Below, in pieces: positions 1 through 11,450 of a stretch of 64,000 nucleotides of DNA (the first letter of the stretch is position 1; each line of letters starts with the position of its first letter). Origin of the DNA: Phascolarctos cinereus (Eukaryota > Chordata > Mammalia > Diprotodontia > Phascolarctidae). The translations under genes were made by a program, and so were the position numbers. Under the pieces are notes generated by a model, which did no database searches, was not told the origin of the DNA, and saw only the letters and a list, made by a program, of their open reading frames with translations. Location: NCBI RefSeq assembly GCF_002099425.1, contig NW_018344193.1, forward strand, positions 1,528,501 to 1,592,500, written 5' to 3'.

Positions 1-70
1 AATTGAGGGGTACCTGAACTACATGATGTGAGGTCCCTCCCAGCTCTAAATTCACAATTCCACAATCCAA
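1..70 (+). repeat. MIR/CORE-type SINE tail
   Basis: The segment ends with GAGGTCCCTCCCAGCTCTAAATTC, close to the typical MIR 3' sequence (GGTCCCTTCCAGCTCTAAAATTC). Only the tail is inside the window. Confidence 0.6.
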
Positions 71-627
71 CTGTAAAGGCAGAAATGATAATAACACTAT
101 ATTACCATAAGCAAGGTTCTCTAGTAAACTACCACAGCTATACATTCTTGATCAATAGTAGCCATTATCTATTGTAACCTTAGAGGAAGAGACAACAGGT
201 AGCATGTGCCAAGTGGGTCAAACCACGACCTCTACCTACCAATCCTAATGAAGATAGCCAAAAGCTTTGAGAAAAATACTATCCCCTGACCAGCAGCCCT
301 GCTTCCAGTTCAGGCCACATAACATCAATGATGGGAGCAATCACTGTGCAAAAGAAGACCCATCTTCATCACTACCACCAATGCCAACCATTGATTAACT
401 GCCATTGATGTGAAGATAAGCCCAGGAGCCCAAAGAATGCCAGTGCCCTCCAAACAACCATCCGTGCTTCTTGTCCAGTCCCACAACCATCCTCCTAGGA
501 AGGCAAACTGGCAATTGCTTCTGTTGGTGCCCCAGCCCCTCACTCTTCTACCACCATAGCTAATAAAGACATAGAAAAAATGGTGGCAGTTTCTGAGGAG
601 AAAAGAGGGCATATAGCAAAGCTTGTG
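71..627. other. Intron 9 sequence, unassigned
   Basis: There is no exon here and no repeat I recognise with confidence. The part at about 180-560 is richer in C than its surroundings and has open frames on both strands of 87-114 codons. Their translations (Cys/His/Trp-rich on the minus strand) look like chance or old repeat remnants rather than a gene. Confidence 0.4.
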
Positions 628-990
628 AAGACAGAAATGACAGAACTTGAAAATCAATTGGACAGGCAATCAGAGAGAGTGAGGATGATCTCTATGTTTC
701 AAGCATGGGTGAATGGGAGGATGACATCAATAGAGAAGTTAGGAAGAGGCGAGGGTTTTGGGGGGAAAGAAAATGAGTTCAGATTTGGACATGTTCAGTT
801 TAAGATGTTTATGGGACTTCTATTCAAGATGTCAGTCACTTAGAGATGAGAGACCAGAGGTCAGCAAAGAGCTTAGGGCTGGACAATAAGATCTGAGAGT
901 TATTTTGCAGAGTGATGATAATTGAAACTATGGGAGCTGATAAGATCACCTAGTAAAATAGTATAGAAGGAGAAGAGAAGATCTAGGACA
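628..990 (-). repeat. L2/CR1-clade LINE fragment
   Basis: The plus strand carries the complement of an L2 reverse-transcriptase region. Landmarks include TTTGGACATGTTCAGTTTAAGATG, GATCTGAGAGTTATTTTGCAG and GGGAGCTGATAAGATCACC, which recur in the same order at 14400-14580 and 46900-47560. It is highly decayed, with no usable frame. Confidence 0.7.
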
Positions 991-1284
991 TTTCATTCAT
1001 TCATTTTTCTCTCATATAACAGAAAATACACCAGAACATCACTATAACACATTTCTTACAGTCTATATTACAAATCACATTGTAAGAATGTTTTATCTTT
1101 TAGTACTTTAATTATAAACCCCCTTGCATGCAGTCCAAGAAATACCAATCCCCCACCAAATGTATTCTATAATGAAAACAACAAATATAATGAGTTCCAT
1201 GGTATAGTTTTCTGAAAACCAAACTTGGTTAGATATGGTACTGAACAATATAATTAACCTTAAAAAAAAAACAAAACTAAACCT

Positions 1285-1505
1285 ATGATTTGAATGGTGT
1301 AAGTAACTCCTAATGAAGTGCTCCCTCTACCAATGCAAAATGGTACCTCCTTTGCAACTCATAGTCTCAGAGACATTCCTGGAGTCATTAAAGAAGCTAT
1401 ATGACTTGCCCAGGCTCACACAGCCAGTATATATATCAAAAGTTGAACTTGAAACCTGACTCCTCAGCTCTGAATCCATTATGCTGCACTACCTATTATG
1501 TACTC
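1285..1505 (-). repeat. Marsupial tRNA/CORE SINE (GAAACTCCCTCTACCAATGC type)
   Basis: The copy reads AGTGCTCCCTCTACCAATGC near its left side and GACTTGCCCAGGCTCACACAGCCAGTAT further on, ending with CTGAATCCATTATGCTGCACTACC. The same modules occur at 9130-9400 and 58893-59095 (minus) and in reverse at 57415-57650 and 30741-30960. No clear target duplication is seen. Confidence 0.7.
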
Positions 1506-2052
1506 ATTTTTTTGTGCCTAATAGGGCTGCATCAAAACTTTTAATACATATTTTTAAAGGAAGTGAAATTTTTTCAAACACTTCTTACAAAGTAAAAGTA
1601 CCTTCACATCATTATGATATCTTTTAGTTTCTTACAAATGTAAAAAATTTTAATGAAACAAATCTAAATAGCTAACATCGTTGCTAAACAACTATATGAC
1701 AGAAAAATATCATCAATGATCCAGTTAATGATGTCATTAAGACAAGTACTGAGTTCTTCTAAGAACAGTGCTATATTTTCATTTTTCCATTTACATAATT
1801 TCAGTATTCTGCAAAGTTCTATTTACAATTCATGGCTCACATTTTGAAGATAGTTTGCTAAGAATGAAGATATTATAGGTAATTTTGGAATATAACAAAA
1901 ATAACTGGCATGTGTAGCCAAACATGAGACATTAATCTTTTTTCTACAATGCTTTTTCCAACTAATTCAAGCTTAGACCACATATTTTTGTGTAGAGGCT
2001 AACCACCATTTTCCCTTGCAAAAATGCTATTTAATTATACAAAATTACTTAC
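1506..2052. other. Intron 9 next to exon 9, no recognised repeat
   Basis: AT-rich unique-looking sequence runs up to the exon 9 donor at 2052-2047 (GTAAGT on the minus strand). I see no gene, RNA or repeat. Confidence 0.5.
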
Positions 2053-2126
2053 ATCTCTTGAAGCAGCTATCTGATTAATATATTCTCCATCAGTGAATAA
2101 AATATTCTGTCCTTCTGTGTGGCAAT
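2053..2126 (-). CDS. MYCBP2: MYCBP2 exon 9 (leftmost exon in window)
   Basis: This 74-nt exon follows TTCTGTACAG and ends before GTAAGT, a strong donor. Two bases finish an Asp codon begun in exon 8, then 24 codons read CHTEGQNILFTDGEYINQIA followed by ASRD. The exon ends in phase 0. In human MYCBP2 the next residues (DGFVVRIF...) lead toward the RCC1-like beta-propeller, so this exon lies just before that domain. The match to the human sequence as I recall it is essentially complete across the exon. It was found by following the reading phase out of exon 8, because it is too short for a free-standing open frame. The next exon is beyond the left edge. Confidence 0.93.
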
Positions 2127-3043
2127 CTGTACAGAAGGAATAAAAAATAATTATAACACAAAGACACAACCCAGAAAGGACCTTACTCCTCTGATGATGT
2201 CACAATGGGAGTTCTCCAAGGAATAAGTATATGTTTTAACTCAAAGGAGATTGAAATTTATAATAAAGAATTCAAAATAATTAAGACAAACTAAATAATT
2301 CATTTAATAATTCTACCTATAAATTTTTGTGGTCTTAAAAGTATTTCTTCAGTCCTTAATACTCAAAGATCTCAGTGTCAACCTAACTCCAAAATTAATT
2401 CTTATTAGGTACAGTATGGTAGTATTCATGCATCATAACGAACAAGCAATAATTTTGATTATCATTGCAATACAACCACATGCGATGTTGGCAACAATCT
2501 ACCCTTTCACAGACACCACTGTGGTTGGTGCCATTGAAAAATACTGATGGACTTAAAGCTTTTTTGTAATTGGGGTCTATTATTGTCCAATTACAGATAT
2601 CCCTTGTTTTATATATATACACATTTCAAAATCCAGTGACACTTCAAATCTCTACATATATTCATATTGGCATTCTATACCCTGAAGTTCAGATTTTCTT
2701 TGAATCATTTCTTATATTTTCCAGCACTGTCCAGAATCCAGGATTCTTCATTGGGAGTATGTGCTCTGCTTTTGTTTATTTATAATTTACTATTAAAAAC
2801 AAGCTTCTATCATATTTTATCAGTAGTGTCCCTATCTAACATATGAATAACTGGAGTTTTAACCCTATATTTTAAAAATATGCTACATATCAAGTTTGCT
2901 TCTATAACAAGGGATACCTGCATTATAGAAGCACCAATGGGATCTGTATTAGTGATTGTTGTTGAGTAACACAGACCACAAGAAAATTTAGCTTCTAAAC
3001 AGACAGTATTCTTTTGGAAAAACAAATTTCAGCAAGCATAAAG

Positions 3044-3095
<52 letters not shown>

Positions 3096-5435
3096 CTCTC
3101 TCTCTCTCTCTCTGTCTCTCAAAAATAACTGCTGACAACTGTACTATCTCTCCATTAATCACTGTAAAAACAGAATATTCCATTTCTAGCTTCACCTGAA
3201 TCAAAGAAACACACAATTCCTTTCTTGGAATGCAGTAAAGGACCCCAAACAAGCTGAATTACTATATATTTTTGCCCAGGAGCTAGCATACTTCCTTATC
3301 ATAAATATGCAAAACACAGGCAGACCCTTACCCAAACAGAGAATTTCAGTGATCACAAACTGGAAATAGAAACTGGGAGACAAGGCCCACTGGAAGCCCA
3401 AGAGACTTGATAATCAAAGAGAGGAGAAATCGAAAGAAAGAGTTCCTATTCCACTGTACAGAATACAAAGAAGTACAAGAAAGATGCTTCTCAAGCTCTA
3501 AGCAGTAAGATTTTAAACTAAAAAGCAAAGAAGAAAAACTCATTATTTCAGAAACAAGCAGGGACAAGGAATGGAGTGGCGCAGGAAAGCAGCTCAATGG
3601 TCTGAGGCAGCCCATCATCAGACATGGACAATAAAAGGACACGGGGACACGTAATATTAAAGCTGTTCCTGGATACAAAGAATAAAGTGTCAATATGGTT
3701 AGAGCTTTACACACTAAAATAAAACCAGAACAAACACTACAGAATGTTGAGGAACCATTCTTTTAATTATGGCATTTTCTGGCCATCTAAAAGGCCAAAA
3801 ACATTTCTAGAAAATACAGGCTACAAGTGGCTGCATGAAGCTCAGTTAATATCCATTTTTAACAGGTAGTTCGCCAGCCGTAATCCTAAGTGAATTCTTC
3901 TATTTCTTGATTAGAAATCTAAAGATTACAGGCATCCCTGGTGCCAATTCCCACTTTTCCCCACCAAAAAACCTGACACTATCCAAAGAGGAGTTGAAGT
4001 GAAAGTATCAGAAAAATGAAAGCAGCAAGCTTCTTCTTAGGTTTGAAAGGCTGAGTCTTCTTTCCAACAGTTTCAAATTTTTCTTTTGTCCTTCTTAAAA
4101 AAGTGTAAGACAAGATGGATTTATTTTCCAAGAATGTTTCTAGAAGCTTCTATCAGTGCATAAGAAACAGAAGAATGGGGATTTCACTCCCCCCTCCACC
4201 ACCACAGATTTTGTTCCATTCTTCCCCCTAAATATTATACACGCATATGAAATATGAGGATTTAAAGCAACCCCTTTATCTTACATAACACAAAATATAA
4301 TGCAGAAGAATTTACAATTAATAACTGGATTATTCATCTTTATTTTCAGACAGCAAAATGATGAGGACAATTCTGGGAGGTTTTCAAACAGATAAGCAGT
4401 CATTCAAAAAGGAGACTTACAGACAGTAAAAATGTATAGTCAAAGGACTTAGGATGAAAGGAACCTTTCAATTTTATCTGAAATTGAATAGTAATTATCC
4501 AAAATAGATAGTTGTTCTCTATTATAGAGAGCAACTAACTATATGAAACAGGCTGGGTCTCAGTTGCCTTATGTATAAATGGAAAATAATCTTCCAAGAT
4601 ATCATTCAAATTAACCAATCAATATAAATATTTTTGAAATTTAAAACAGCATATAATAATCAGAACAGTTATTACATGTAGTAACAGGAAATAAAATGTA
4701 ACAAAAAGCATAGGGAAAAGTAGGTTCACAATGTATTCAAAATATAAATGTCACTTCACAGATAAAGATATAAATTCATATAGTACTAATAATTAAAATT
4801 TATGGTAAAATGACCAATAGCAAAAATTTATGGTAAAATGAATCAAGTCCCTGAAAGTCAGCTTGATAGACTAAGTTTTCTTTTTTAAAATGACTGTATG
4901 AAATAGGTTTTAAAAAATTAAAAGCCTGGCATACATTTAACATTAATTTGTGGTTCCAAAAGCATTTTTAAAAGGAAAAAAAATCAAAATACCATTTGTC
5001 AAATCAGGTTTTCCAATAAAATCTTATTGTTAAAATAAAAATAAAGGCAGAAGGTGATTTGCCCAAGATTACATGGCAATCACTAATACACTACTAGTAA
5101 GAATTTCATAATATAAATTCAAATATTAAACCTCTCTTATTTCAACAGTTTAAATATTTTTGTTAAAACATCAGGTTTTAGAAAAAGAATAATTTAATAT
5201 AAATTTTAATTAAAAAGCAATAACTTATATGTAGCATTATACATATGCAATATATACGTTTGAGTTAAATATATCAAATTTACAAACTCTTATCTTTATT
5301 CAGGCTGAAATAGTCCTGGAACCCCGTTTCAAGCATATTTTTTGCTAACGCTTCCTCATTTATATGACTAAACAATCTAATCCACAAATTTTTTATAAAT
5401 CACTTGCTAAGATATAATACACCAGAATAACATAC
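2127..5435. other. Intron 8, mostly unassigned
   Basis: This is about 3.3 kb of AT-rich intron. Apart from the CA/TC microsatellite at 3044-3120 and weak MIR-like scraps near 4540-4600 and 5040-5100 (GTGATTTGCCCAAGATTACATGGC), I recognise nothing. Open frames of 60-122 codons occur on both strands; none has codon use or residue patterns of a real gene. Confidence 0.5.
3044..3120. repeat. (CA)n(TC)n compound microsatellite
   Basis: About 25 CA units (3044-3093) are followed directly by about 12 TC units with one G interruption. It produces repetitive His-Thr and Cys-Val frames that are not coding. Confidence 0.97.
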
Positions 5436-5532
5436 CTGGCAATGTTACAGTACCATCTTGTTCCAATGTTTCAGGATTTATTCTTATGGCTGTCATGCCG
5501 TGATTATTCATATCTCTATATAACAAATAACC
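5436..5532 (-). CDS. MYCBP2: MYCBP2 exon 8
   Basis: This 97-nt exon sits between TTATTATCAG and GTATGTTA. It holds 32 whole codons plus one base: GYLLYRDMNNHGMTAIRINP, then ETLEQDGTVTLP, then the first G of an Asp codon completed in exon 9. Human MYCBP2 has nearly the same segment (GYLLYRDVNNHSMTAIRISP from memory), with conservative differences such as V/M, S/G and S/N. Such a pattern fits an orthologue under purifying selection. An open frame of 68 codons runs past both borders, but only this part is exon. The segment belongs to the region just ahead of the RCC1-like domain and has no separate known enzymatic role. Confidence 0.95.
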
Positions 5533-6883
5533 CTGATAATAACAAAACATTTTAGGGGTTATAAAATATTTTTCACTTCTAAAGTATCTTGTTTTACGAT
5601 TATATAGAACCATACTATATTCTCTGAAGATTATGATAAATAGATATTAGTTATATTTATCAATACATATCTATAGCTATTAAATACACACAAAAGAACA
5701 TATATACATTTTAATAATGGGATAGATGCTATACTATTTAGTTATATACTTAATCATTTGAACCCGTGAGTGAAGAGGTACTTTTACTTGGCAAAGAGAC
5801 ACAAATTATGTCCAAGATTACCTTGGGTAATTTTAAAATAAATAAGCATACAAATTAGCATTATAATTTAACAACTATTTTGAGAAAAAGTGATTCAACA
5901 AATTATAAGAGACCATTTAAAAGAGTGAATAAAGCCATGGTTCTAGTTATAGTCATCATTAAACTAGTCATCTTGAAAAATAAGTTATATTCCCTAAAAG
6001 GAACTTTTTAGAAAATGTAAAGCATATTTAGAATGTTTCCCAGTAGAATATAAATTCTTTGGGGGTTACTTGTATCTCAACTTTCAGGGCAGATAATAAT
6101 TATTCAATTCAAATTTCAAAGGAGATCCTGTTTTGGATTTTTAAAAAGATTTTATCCCAAATTTGGTAAAGTCAGATTATAGCTCCTTCTGGGGCATTAT
6201 TTTTTATAAATAATTCTATTGAGAATGAAAAACTGCTATGAATGATTATTTAGATTGATTGTTAATTGCACAATAGATTCGAAACTAATGAGTTCACTGG
6301 GAAATCAATATAATCAGATACTTTAAAAGTATGTATTATATGTTGCTTTACTATATTTGAAAAAAGTAAACTTTCTGAGGATGCAATTAAAACCGATAAA
6401 GAATATGCAATAATGGCTTCCCACAATTCTCTTTTCAATAAATTTAATAATATCTAATTCACAAAACTGCTTGTTATGGACACTATTACTTTCACATAAT
6501 TTATTCAAGTTGTTATTAGGTAATTCTTCTTTTAAACTGATTTTTATTTATAAATAATGCCAAAAGGAGTTTATTCTTCCTTCCCTGATACATACATATA
6601 AACTTTCTTCCCTTTAAAAATGCTTACAAAACAAAGAAAATATTAAGTGGAACAGAATGTTTGCTGTACTTTTACTTCAGAATTTCATAGCTGACAAAAA
6701 CAACAATTAGATATAGTACTTTTTTTTTCTTTTCCTATACTGGGAAAGTGAGTATGTGTGATTTGTAACCAATAAGAGCCATACTTCTTTAAAAAAAGGA
6801 AGTATTTTTTTCATTCTTAATATATGTGAACAATAAGCTTCTAAGATTAAAAAAAGTTTGTCTTGTTTTAGACATTGTCCTAC
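5533..6883. other. Intron 7, no recognised feature
   Basis: 1,351 nt of very AT-rich intron. I see neither a repeat nor an RNA gene. Short open frames are chance. Confidence 0.5.
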
Positions 6884-6955
6884 CTGAGCATAACCTAACC
6901 AAGACTTCTTTTCTTTTCTGTTTTTGATGCGGGATGTAGAATTGTATATATGACC
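6884..6955 (-). CDS. MYCBP2: MYCBP2 exon 7
   Basis: This 72-nt exon (24 codons, phase 0 at both ends) follows TTATCTTACAG and precedes GTAGGACA. It reads GHIYNSTSRIKNRKEKKSWL then GYAQ. Human MYCBP2 is the same except for one Lys/Arg difference, as I recall it. The stretch RIKNRKEKK is strongly basic. Being a multiple of three with matching phases, the exon could be skipped without a frameshift, although I see no direct sign that it is. It lies 286 nt from exon 6, in the compact cluster of exons 5 to 7. Confidence 0.95.
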
Positions 6956-7241
6956 CTGTAAGATAACAAAAGTTAGTCTAATAATTGTTAAAAAGGCAGT
7001 TCCATATGTTATCACTTAATCATCTAGAAATATTATAAAGACTATAGTTAGCTGAAAACAAATGAACAAAACAAGAATACAAAAAAAGGAAAACATTTAG
7101 CATTGAATTTTAATTAGTAGGTTTTTTTTTAAAATCACTCATCATTACTACTAGATTAAAAGGTATTTTAAAAGTCAAGCAAGTCACAAAAAAATATGAA
7201 GAATCTTCTATTGTGGATTTTAACTACAAAGAGTATATTAC

Positions 7242-7484
7242 CCTCACTGTTCCACTGTATCCAGAGCCAATTTTGTATAATCCATCCTTGCATAACAGAT
7301 AGAGGAAAAAACCATCATTCTGAAGTAGGCATTGGTCATCTTCATCTACAGAAATTTCTTTCAAAGGCCACTTGTGCATCAATGCTGCCTTTTTAATTCC
7401 ATTACTAAACCAGTCCTGAATTTGAATTTTGCCCACCAAAACAGCTTGTACGCTCCTTTGGAGAGAGTTTAGAATTGTTGGCAC
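7242..7484 (-). CDS. MYCBP2: MYCBP2 exon 6
   Basis: This 243-nt exon has 81 codons and phase 0 at both ends. It follows TACCCACATAG and precedes GTAATATACT. It starts VPTILNSLQRSVQAVLVGKI and ends GLYKIGSGYSGTVR. It contains an acidic patch (SVDEDD) and a short hydrophobic run (FFLYLLC), followed by a GLYKIGSG turn that resembles the blades of the RCC1-type propeller downstream. Conservation with human MYCBP2 is near complete from memory, which makes this the strongest single identification in the window. It is separated from exon 5 by only 210 nt. Confidence 0.97.
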
Positions 7485-7694
7485 CTATGTGGGTACAAAA
7501 TTACATTACGTGACTTCAAATACATAACATAGATAAGGCAATTATTAAAACACAGCATTTTAGAAATATGAAAATGATTCATCATACATAATTTTGCGTA
7601 AGTTAGTGACTTAAAACAACTCAAAAGGCAAGAAAAGTAAGAAATCTAAAGCAGATAGTGTTTAAATATCAAAGTGAAAATACGTATGAAATAC

Positions 7695-7891
7695 CTGAAT
7701 AGTTTGGCAAGCATGGCTGCCATTGTTAGTGAGGATAGCAGATATAGCCTGAAGAGTTCTTCCTGTTTCCCCCCAGGAAGCTACCAGGCTAAATAGACAA
7801 GCACAAGAAAGTGCAGTCAGGGACTGTCCTGTACTATCACTCATTCCAGTACTTCGAACAGTAATTTCCAAAAGGAGCTGGAAAAGAGACT
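7695..7891 (-). CDS. MYCBP2: MYCBP2 exon 5
   Basis: This 197-nt exon follows TTTATCCACAG and precedes GTATTTCA. Two bases (AG) complete a Glu codon from exon 4, then 65 codons read SLFQLLLEITVRSTGMSDST ... ILTNNGSHACQTIQ, ending in phase 0. It is rich in Leu, Ala and Ser and looks helical (TALSCACLFSLVASWGETGR), consistent with an armadillo- or HEAT-like helical N-terminal region ahead of the RCC1-like domain; that fold is inference. The only difference I recall from human is Ser for Asn after STGM. Confidence 0.96.
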
Positions 7892-8439
7892 CTGTGGATA
7901 AAATAAAATTCTATTAAATTAGCACAGGTAAAATACATTTTACACATACTAACACAATTTCCTCCCCTTTACTCTTCTTTCCCAAAAGTCTATTTGAACA
8001 GAACTAAAAAGAACATTAAAGACTATCTTTGGTTTAGCTCGCTCATTTTAAATGTAAGTAAAATGAAACTTATAGCATCTATGAAACTTGCTTAAAAAGT
8101 CACTTAAAACAGAGTTATCAATTCACTTAAGGAAGAATTGAATCATGCAAGAAGTAAGCACAGATTTCATTTTACATTAATGGTTTCTCTTATAAAGTTG
8201 ATGTAAAAAAAATTCAGTGGAGCCATAACTTTGTATGTACTTGTTTGCAAATCTTTAACATAACAAATAAAAGTTATGTAATTACTGTGATGCTAACATA
8301 GTGAAGCACAAACTGGCAAGATAATAAGTTTTTATTTTTATCACACAGCTTTGTTTTATTACTAATATCCCACCTATTTTTTGCATATTATTTTAAAAAT
8401 CTTTTCAGCATACCTTTCCATGGCACTTTTCTATCCAAA
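7892..8439. other. Intron 4 left part, unassigned
   Basis: AT-rich intron upstream of the exon 5 acceptor (polypyrimidine and CAG at 7892-7905, minus strand). No repeat is recognised. Confidence 0.45.
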
Positions 8440-8640
8440 ACAGCCCTGCCAGACAAGGCAGGAATCGTTATCTTTAGATAAAGAAACTAGAGGTTAAGTA
8501 AATTTAAGACCTAGACATTAAGTAATTTGTCTGAGGTCTCAGGGTCAGAGAATTTTAGAATTTTAGAGGTAGATGGGGCCTCAGAGGTTATCTAGTCAAA
8601 CCCTCATCTCAAAACTAATCCATTTGCTACTATGTTCCTT
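8440..8640 (-). repeat. MIR-type SINE remnants
   Basis: GATAAAGAAACTAGAGGTTAAGT and AATTTGTCTGAGGTCTCAGGGTCAGAG resemble the MIR core read in reverse (gaaactgaggctcagagaggttaagt ... cttgcccaaggtcacacag). TAGATGGGGCCTCAGAGGTTATCTAGTC is the companion unit. Strongly decayed. Confidence 0.5.
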
Positions 8641-8805
8641 ATGTAACAAACCAAAAAACACAAGTCTCTACTTGGAGCATCCAGGTTCTGCATGAAGACC
8701 TCTAATAATAAAGAATTTACCACTTCTCAAGAGCCCAGGCAGATATAGACTTCAGTACTACAGCATCTCTTGGTGAATGGCAAAATGTCATTCATTCACC
8801 CAGAA

Positions 8806-8930
8806 CAGTAGTTCTCAAAGTGTGGTTGAAGAGCCCCTAGGGAACTTCAGGGAGTTCATGAGGTCAAAACTATTTTCATAATAAGATGTTTTAATTTCTA
8901 AATATTGCTCTTGGGGGTAGTGGTGGTGGT
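8806..8930 (+). mobile_element. hAT-like DNA transposon end (Charlie-type)
   Basis: CAGTAGTTCTCAAAGTGTGG is a near-standard terminal inverted repeat of hAT elements (CAGTGGTTCTCAA...). It is followed by GGGAGTTCATGAGGTCAAAACTATTTTCATAATAA, a segment I associate with such a family. The other end is not recognised, so this is a partial copy. Confidence 0.5.
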
Positions 8931-9129
8931 ATTCCAATGGTTTGGAATACTAATCTTTGGGCATTATAGTTACCCATTAATGAAAAGTACAATAAAATTA
9001 CTGAAAAACAGTGCTAAACAATTCAGGGAAGAGGAAAAATATGTCAAAAAGAAAACGCTGATAAAAGAACCTGAAAATTTTAAAAAACTTAATAAAATCT
9101 ATCAATACAGCAAACTCATAAGTATGTGA

Positions 9130-9400
9130 GATGGATTTTGGAAGTTTTTTCTTGGTCCCGGCCTGTGATTTCATTGGAATAGGGAATTTCCAGTGAAGAA
9201 AATTCCTCTACAAAGGCAGAACAGCAATTGCTCTACAAGTTATAATATTAGCAAGTTGCCTGGGGCACTGAAAGATTGAGTGACTTGGATAATATCACAC
9301 AGCTATTTACATGTTAGAGACTGGACCAAAATCTCAGTTGTTCTAACTTTGAGGCCAGCTCTCTACTACACCATGCTGCAACTCTGTAAGATATCAGAAG
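9130..9400 (-). repeat. Marsupial tRNA/CORE SINE
   Basis: It reads CTGTGATTTCATTGGAATAGGGAATTTCCAGTGAAGAAAATTCCTCTACAAAGGCAG, then GTTGCCTGGGGCACTGAAAGATTGAGTGACTTGG, and ends GAGGCCAGCTCTCTACTACACCATGCTGC. All three modules are shared with the plus-strand copy at 57415-57650. It is a nearly full-length copy. Confidence 0.75.
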
Positions 9401-9744
9401 GGAAGAAATAAAGTGATTAATGAAAAACAATGGTTTTTTAATTTCTCTTCTTTCCTATAACTATTATCTGACAAATCACTTGGCAGGCAACAATGTCCTA
9501 TTAACCATGTTCTTAAAATAGCACATTTCAATCCTTTCAGATGTTTCTGGTAACATAAAAATTCTTTTTAAAAAAGTTTATTTTTTATGTGGCATACAAA
9601 ATTTAAATATCAAGGTATTAGTCCCACATGTAATAAAATATATATTCCATCAAATCATCTGGACTAGAAGGAAAACAACTGTACTTCACAATTAACTTGT
9701 ATGTATAATGTTTAGTCAGAGAAGGAAGGTGAAAGGATTGCATT

Positions 9745-10300
9745 CATTTATTTATTCAACATGTAAGTGCCTAATATATATAAAATACTGTGTCAGGTGC
9801 TCAGGAAGACATGACAATTGAGAGCCTGTTCCTCCTTCAGCTTAAAACCTTGTCAGTAAGACATAAAAATAACTGCAACAATAAAACAGACTTTAGATAA
9901 AAGAAAGTTGCAAAATACTATGAGAGTTTCAAAGAAGGAAAGATCACTTCTAACTTGGGGATTGGGGTATGGATTATAGTGGAGATCTGGGAAGACTTCA
10001 TTCAGAAAGCAGCATTTGAACATGCAAAAGATACACAGATTTTAAGTTAGATATGGGGTAGGAAAGTATAAGTAACAATGTGAGCCAAAGAAAAGACAGT
10101 AGTGAATGCCAAGAGGTCCAATTTGGCTGGAAAGTAAAACACACAAAGAATACTAATATAATTTTGCAAAGATAGGCTGGAGATACATTGTGGAGGGGCT
10201 TGAATGCCATACTTAAGGGATTCAAAATCTATTTGGTGGGCAACATGGAGTCACTTAAAGGTTTGAGGAAGCAGAGTAACCTGATCAGATATGTAAATAA
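9745..10300 (-). repeat. L2 LINE 3' fragment
   Basis: From left to right this is the complement of an L2 3' end: a tail module (CATGTAAGTGCCTAATATATATAAAATACTGTGTCAGGTGCT), then the region pairing with gcctttcctgatcc, and finally GGAGATACATTGTGGAGGGGCTTGAATGCC, equivalent to the ggcatttaaagcccttcacaacc segment. The same order recurs at 20800-22560 and 46606-48560. Confidence 0.65.
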
Positions 10301-10307
10301 AGAAGAT

Positions 10308-10535
10308 AACAACTGAGATTTACACAGTGCTCTAAAATCTTCATAATGCTTTATATATTATCTCATTTGACCTTCAAAGCATCCCTGAGGAACAAGTACT
10401 ACAGCTATTTTGATACCAGCGTAATAGATGAAACTACTAAGGCTCAGCGAGTTAGTCAGTGTTAGTAGCAGGATCTGAACCTGGGGTTTCTTGACTCAAA
10501 ATCTTATACTCTGTCCCCAGTGCTATGCTGCCCTC
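10308..10535 (-). repeat. tRNA-headed CORE SINE inserted in L2
   Basis: It contains TTTACACAGTGCTCTAAAATCTTCATAATGC, a decayed GATGAAACTACTAAGGCTCAGCGAGTTAGTCAG core, and CCCCAGTGCTATGCTGCCC at the tRNA-like head. L2 sequence continues on the right (10536-10770), so the SINE appears to interrupt the L2. Confidence 0.65.
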
Positions 10536-10770
10536 TTACAGTGGTGTAAAGGGAAATAACCCTGAAGGAAGAGACTGCTGAAATGAGGTGTGAAGTCCAG
10601 GTATGAGATAGTAAATTACAATAGCTATAGTGGGGGAAGAAAGGGACAGCTGCAAGGGAAACTGTATTGGCAGGTGGACATGGATAACTGAATGGATGAG
10701 GAAAGGCAAAGAAGAGGAGTCAAAGATGAATCTGATCTGGGAGAAGAATAAACAGAATTTACAACACAAG
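10536..10770 (-). repeat. L2 LINE fragment, continuation
   Basis: The sequence GGCAGCTGTGTGG-type region is degraded, but GAAATGAGGTGTGAAGTCCAGGTATGAGATAG and GAAGAGGAGTCAAAGATGAATCTGATCTGGG follow the order of the antisense L2 copies at 47040-47240. Confidence 0.5.
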
Positions 10771-11029
10771 TGAAACATTACTCAGTGCAATTAACTTTAT
10801 TAAGCATGCTAATAGTGAACTACTTTTTTCAAGGCCTCATGCTTCTCTCTCTGTGACATTTATATTATATGTCTTGCATGTAATAAGTGACTGACAATGT
10901 CAACAGCAAGAGAAAACCATCTTTTCAGAAGCTGTGCTTCCGTTTATGCTTCCATTCTATTTGGTGTATATACCAAATTGTTTTAGGCTTGATTACAGAA
11001 ATGCCTACTGACTGATTCTTTGGTATAAA

Positions 11030-11450
11030 ATCACAGGATCACAGATTTGATTTGGTGCTAGAAAGAGACTTAAGAAATTATCCAGTCCTTCCCTTTCATT
11101 TTATAGATGAGAAAACTTAGCATTAATTAAACGTCTACAGTGTTCTAGGTACTGAGGACACAGAACAGAAACAAAGCAGTTCCTGACTTTAAGTAGCTTA
11201 TACTCTACTGGGAGAAAAACATGCACAAGGGTAGACAAAAATGAAATGTACACACAATTATTTCAGGGTGGAAGAGCATTAGCAACTGAGGGGACTTGGA
11301 TAGGCTTTGGGTACAAGAGGGCACTTGAGTTGAGCCTCATTGGAAGCTGGAGATTCTCAGATTTGCCCAGGGTCACAAAGATAATAAGTAATAGAGGCAG
11401 AATTTGAATCTAGGTCCTCTGACTCCAAATCCAACACTGTTTCTATGTGA
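11030..11450 (-). repeat. MIR-type SINE split by an L2 3' end
   Basis: 11030-11120 (GATCACAGATTTGATTTGGTGCTAGAAAGAGACTTAAG ... TTTATAGATGAGAAAAC) and 11345-11450 (TTGCCCAGGGTCACAAAGATAATAAGTAATAGAGGCAGAATTTGAA) are the two halves of one antisense SINE. Between them, about 11121-11344 is an antisense L2 3' segment (CTACAGTGTTCTAGGTACTGAGGACACAGAAC ... GAGGGCACTTGAGTTGAGCCT). Confidence 0.6.

Noticed and set aside
325-843. Open frames of 114 (minus) and 87 (plus) codons as a small gene
   Set aside because: No domain, no splice context, and the right half overlaps the complement of an L2 fragment.
3014-3252. His-Thr and Cys-Val repeat proteins
   Set aside because: They are translations of a CA/TC microsatellite.
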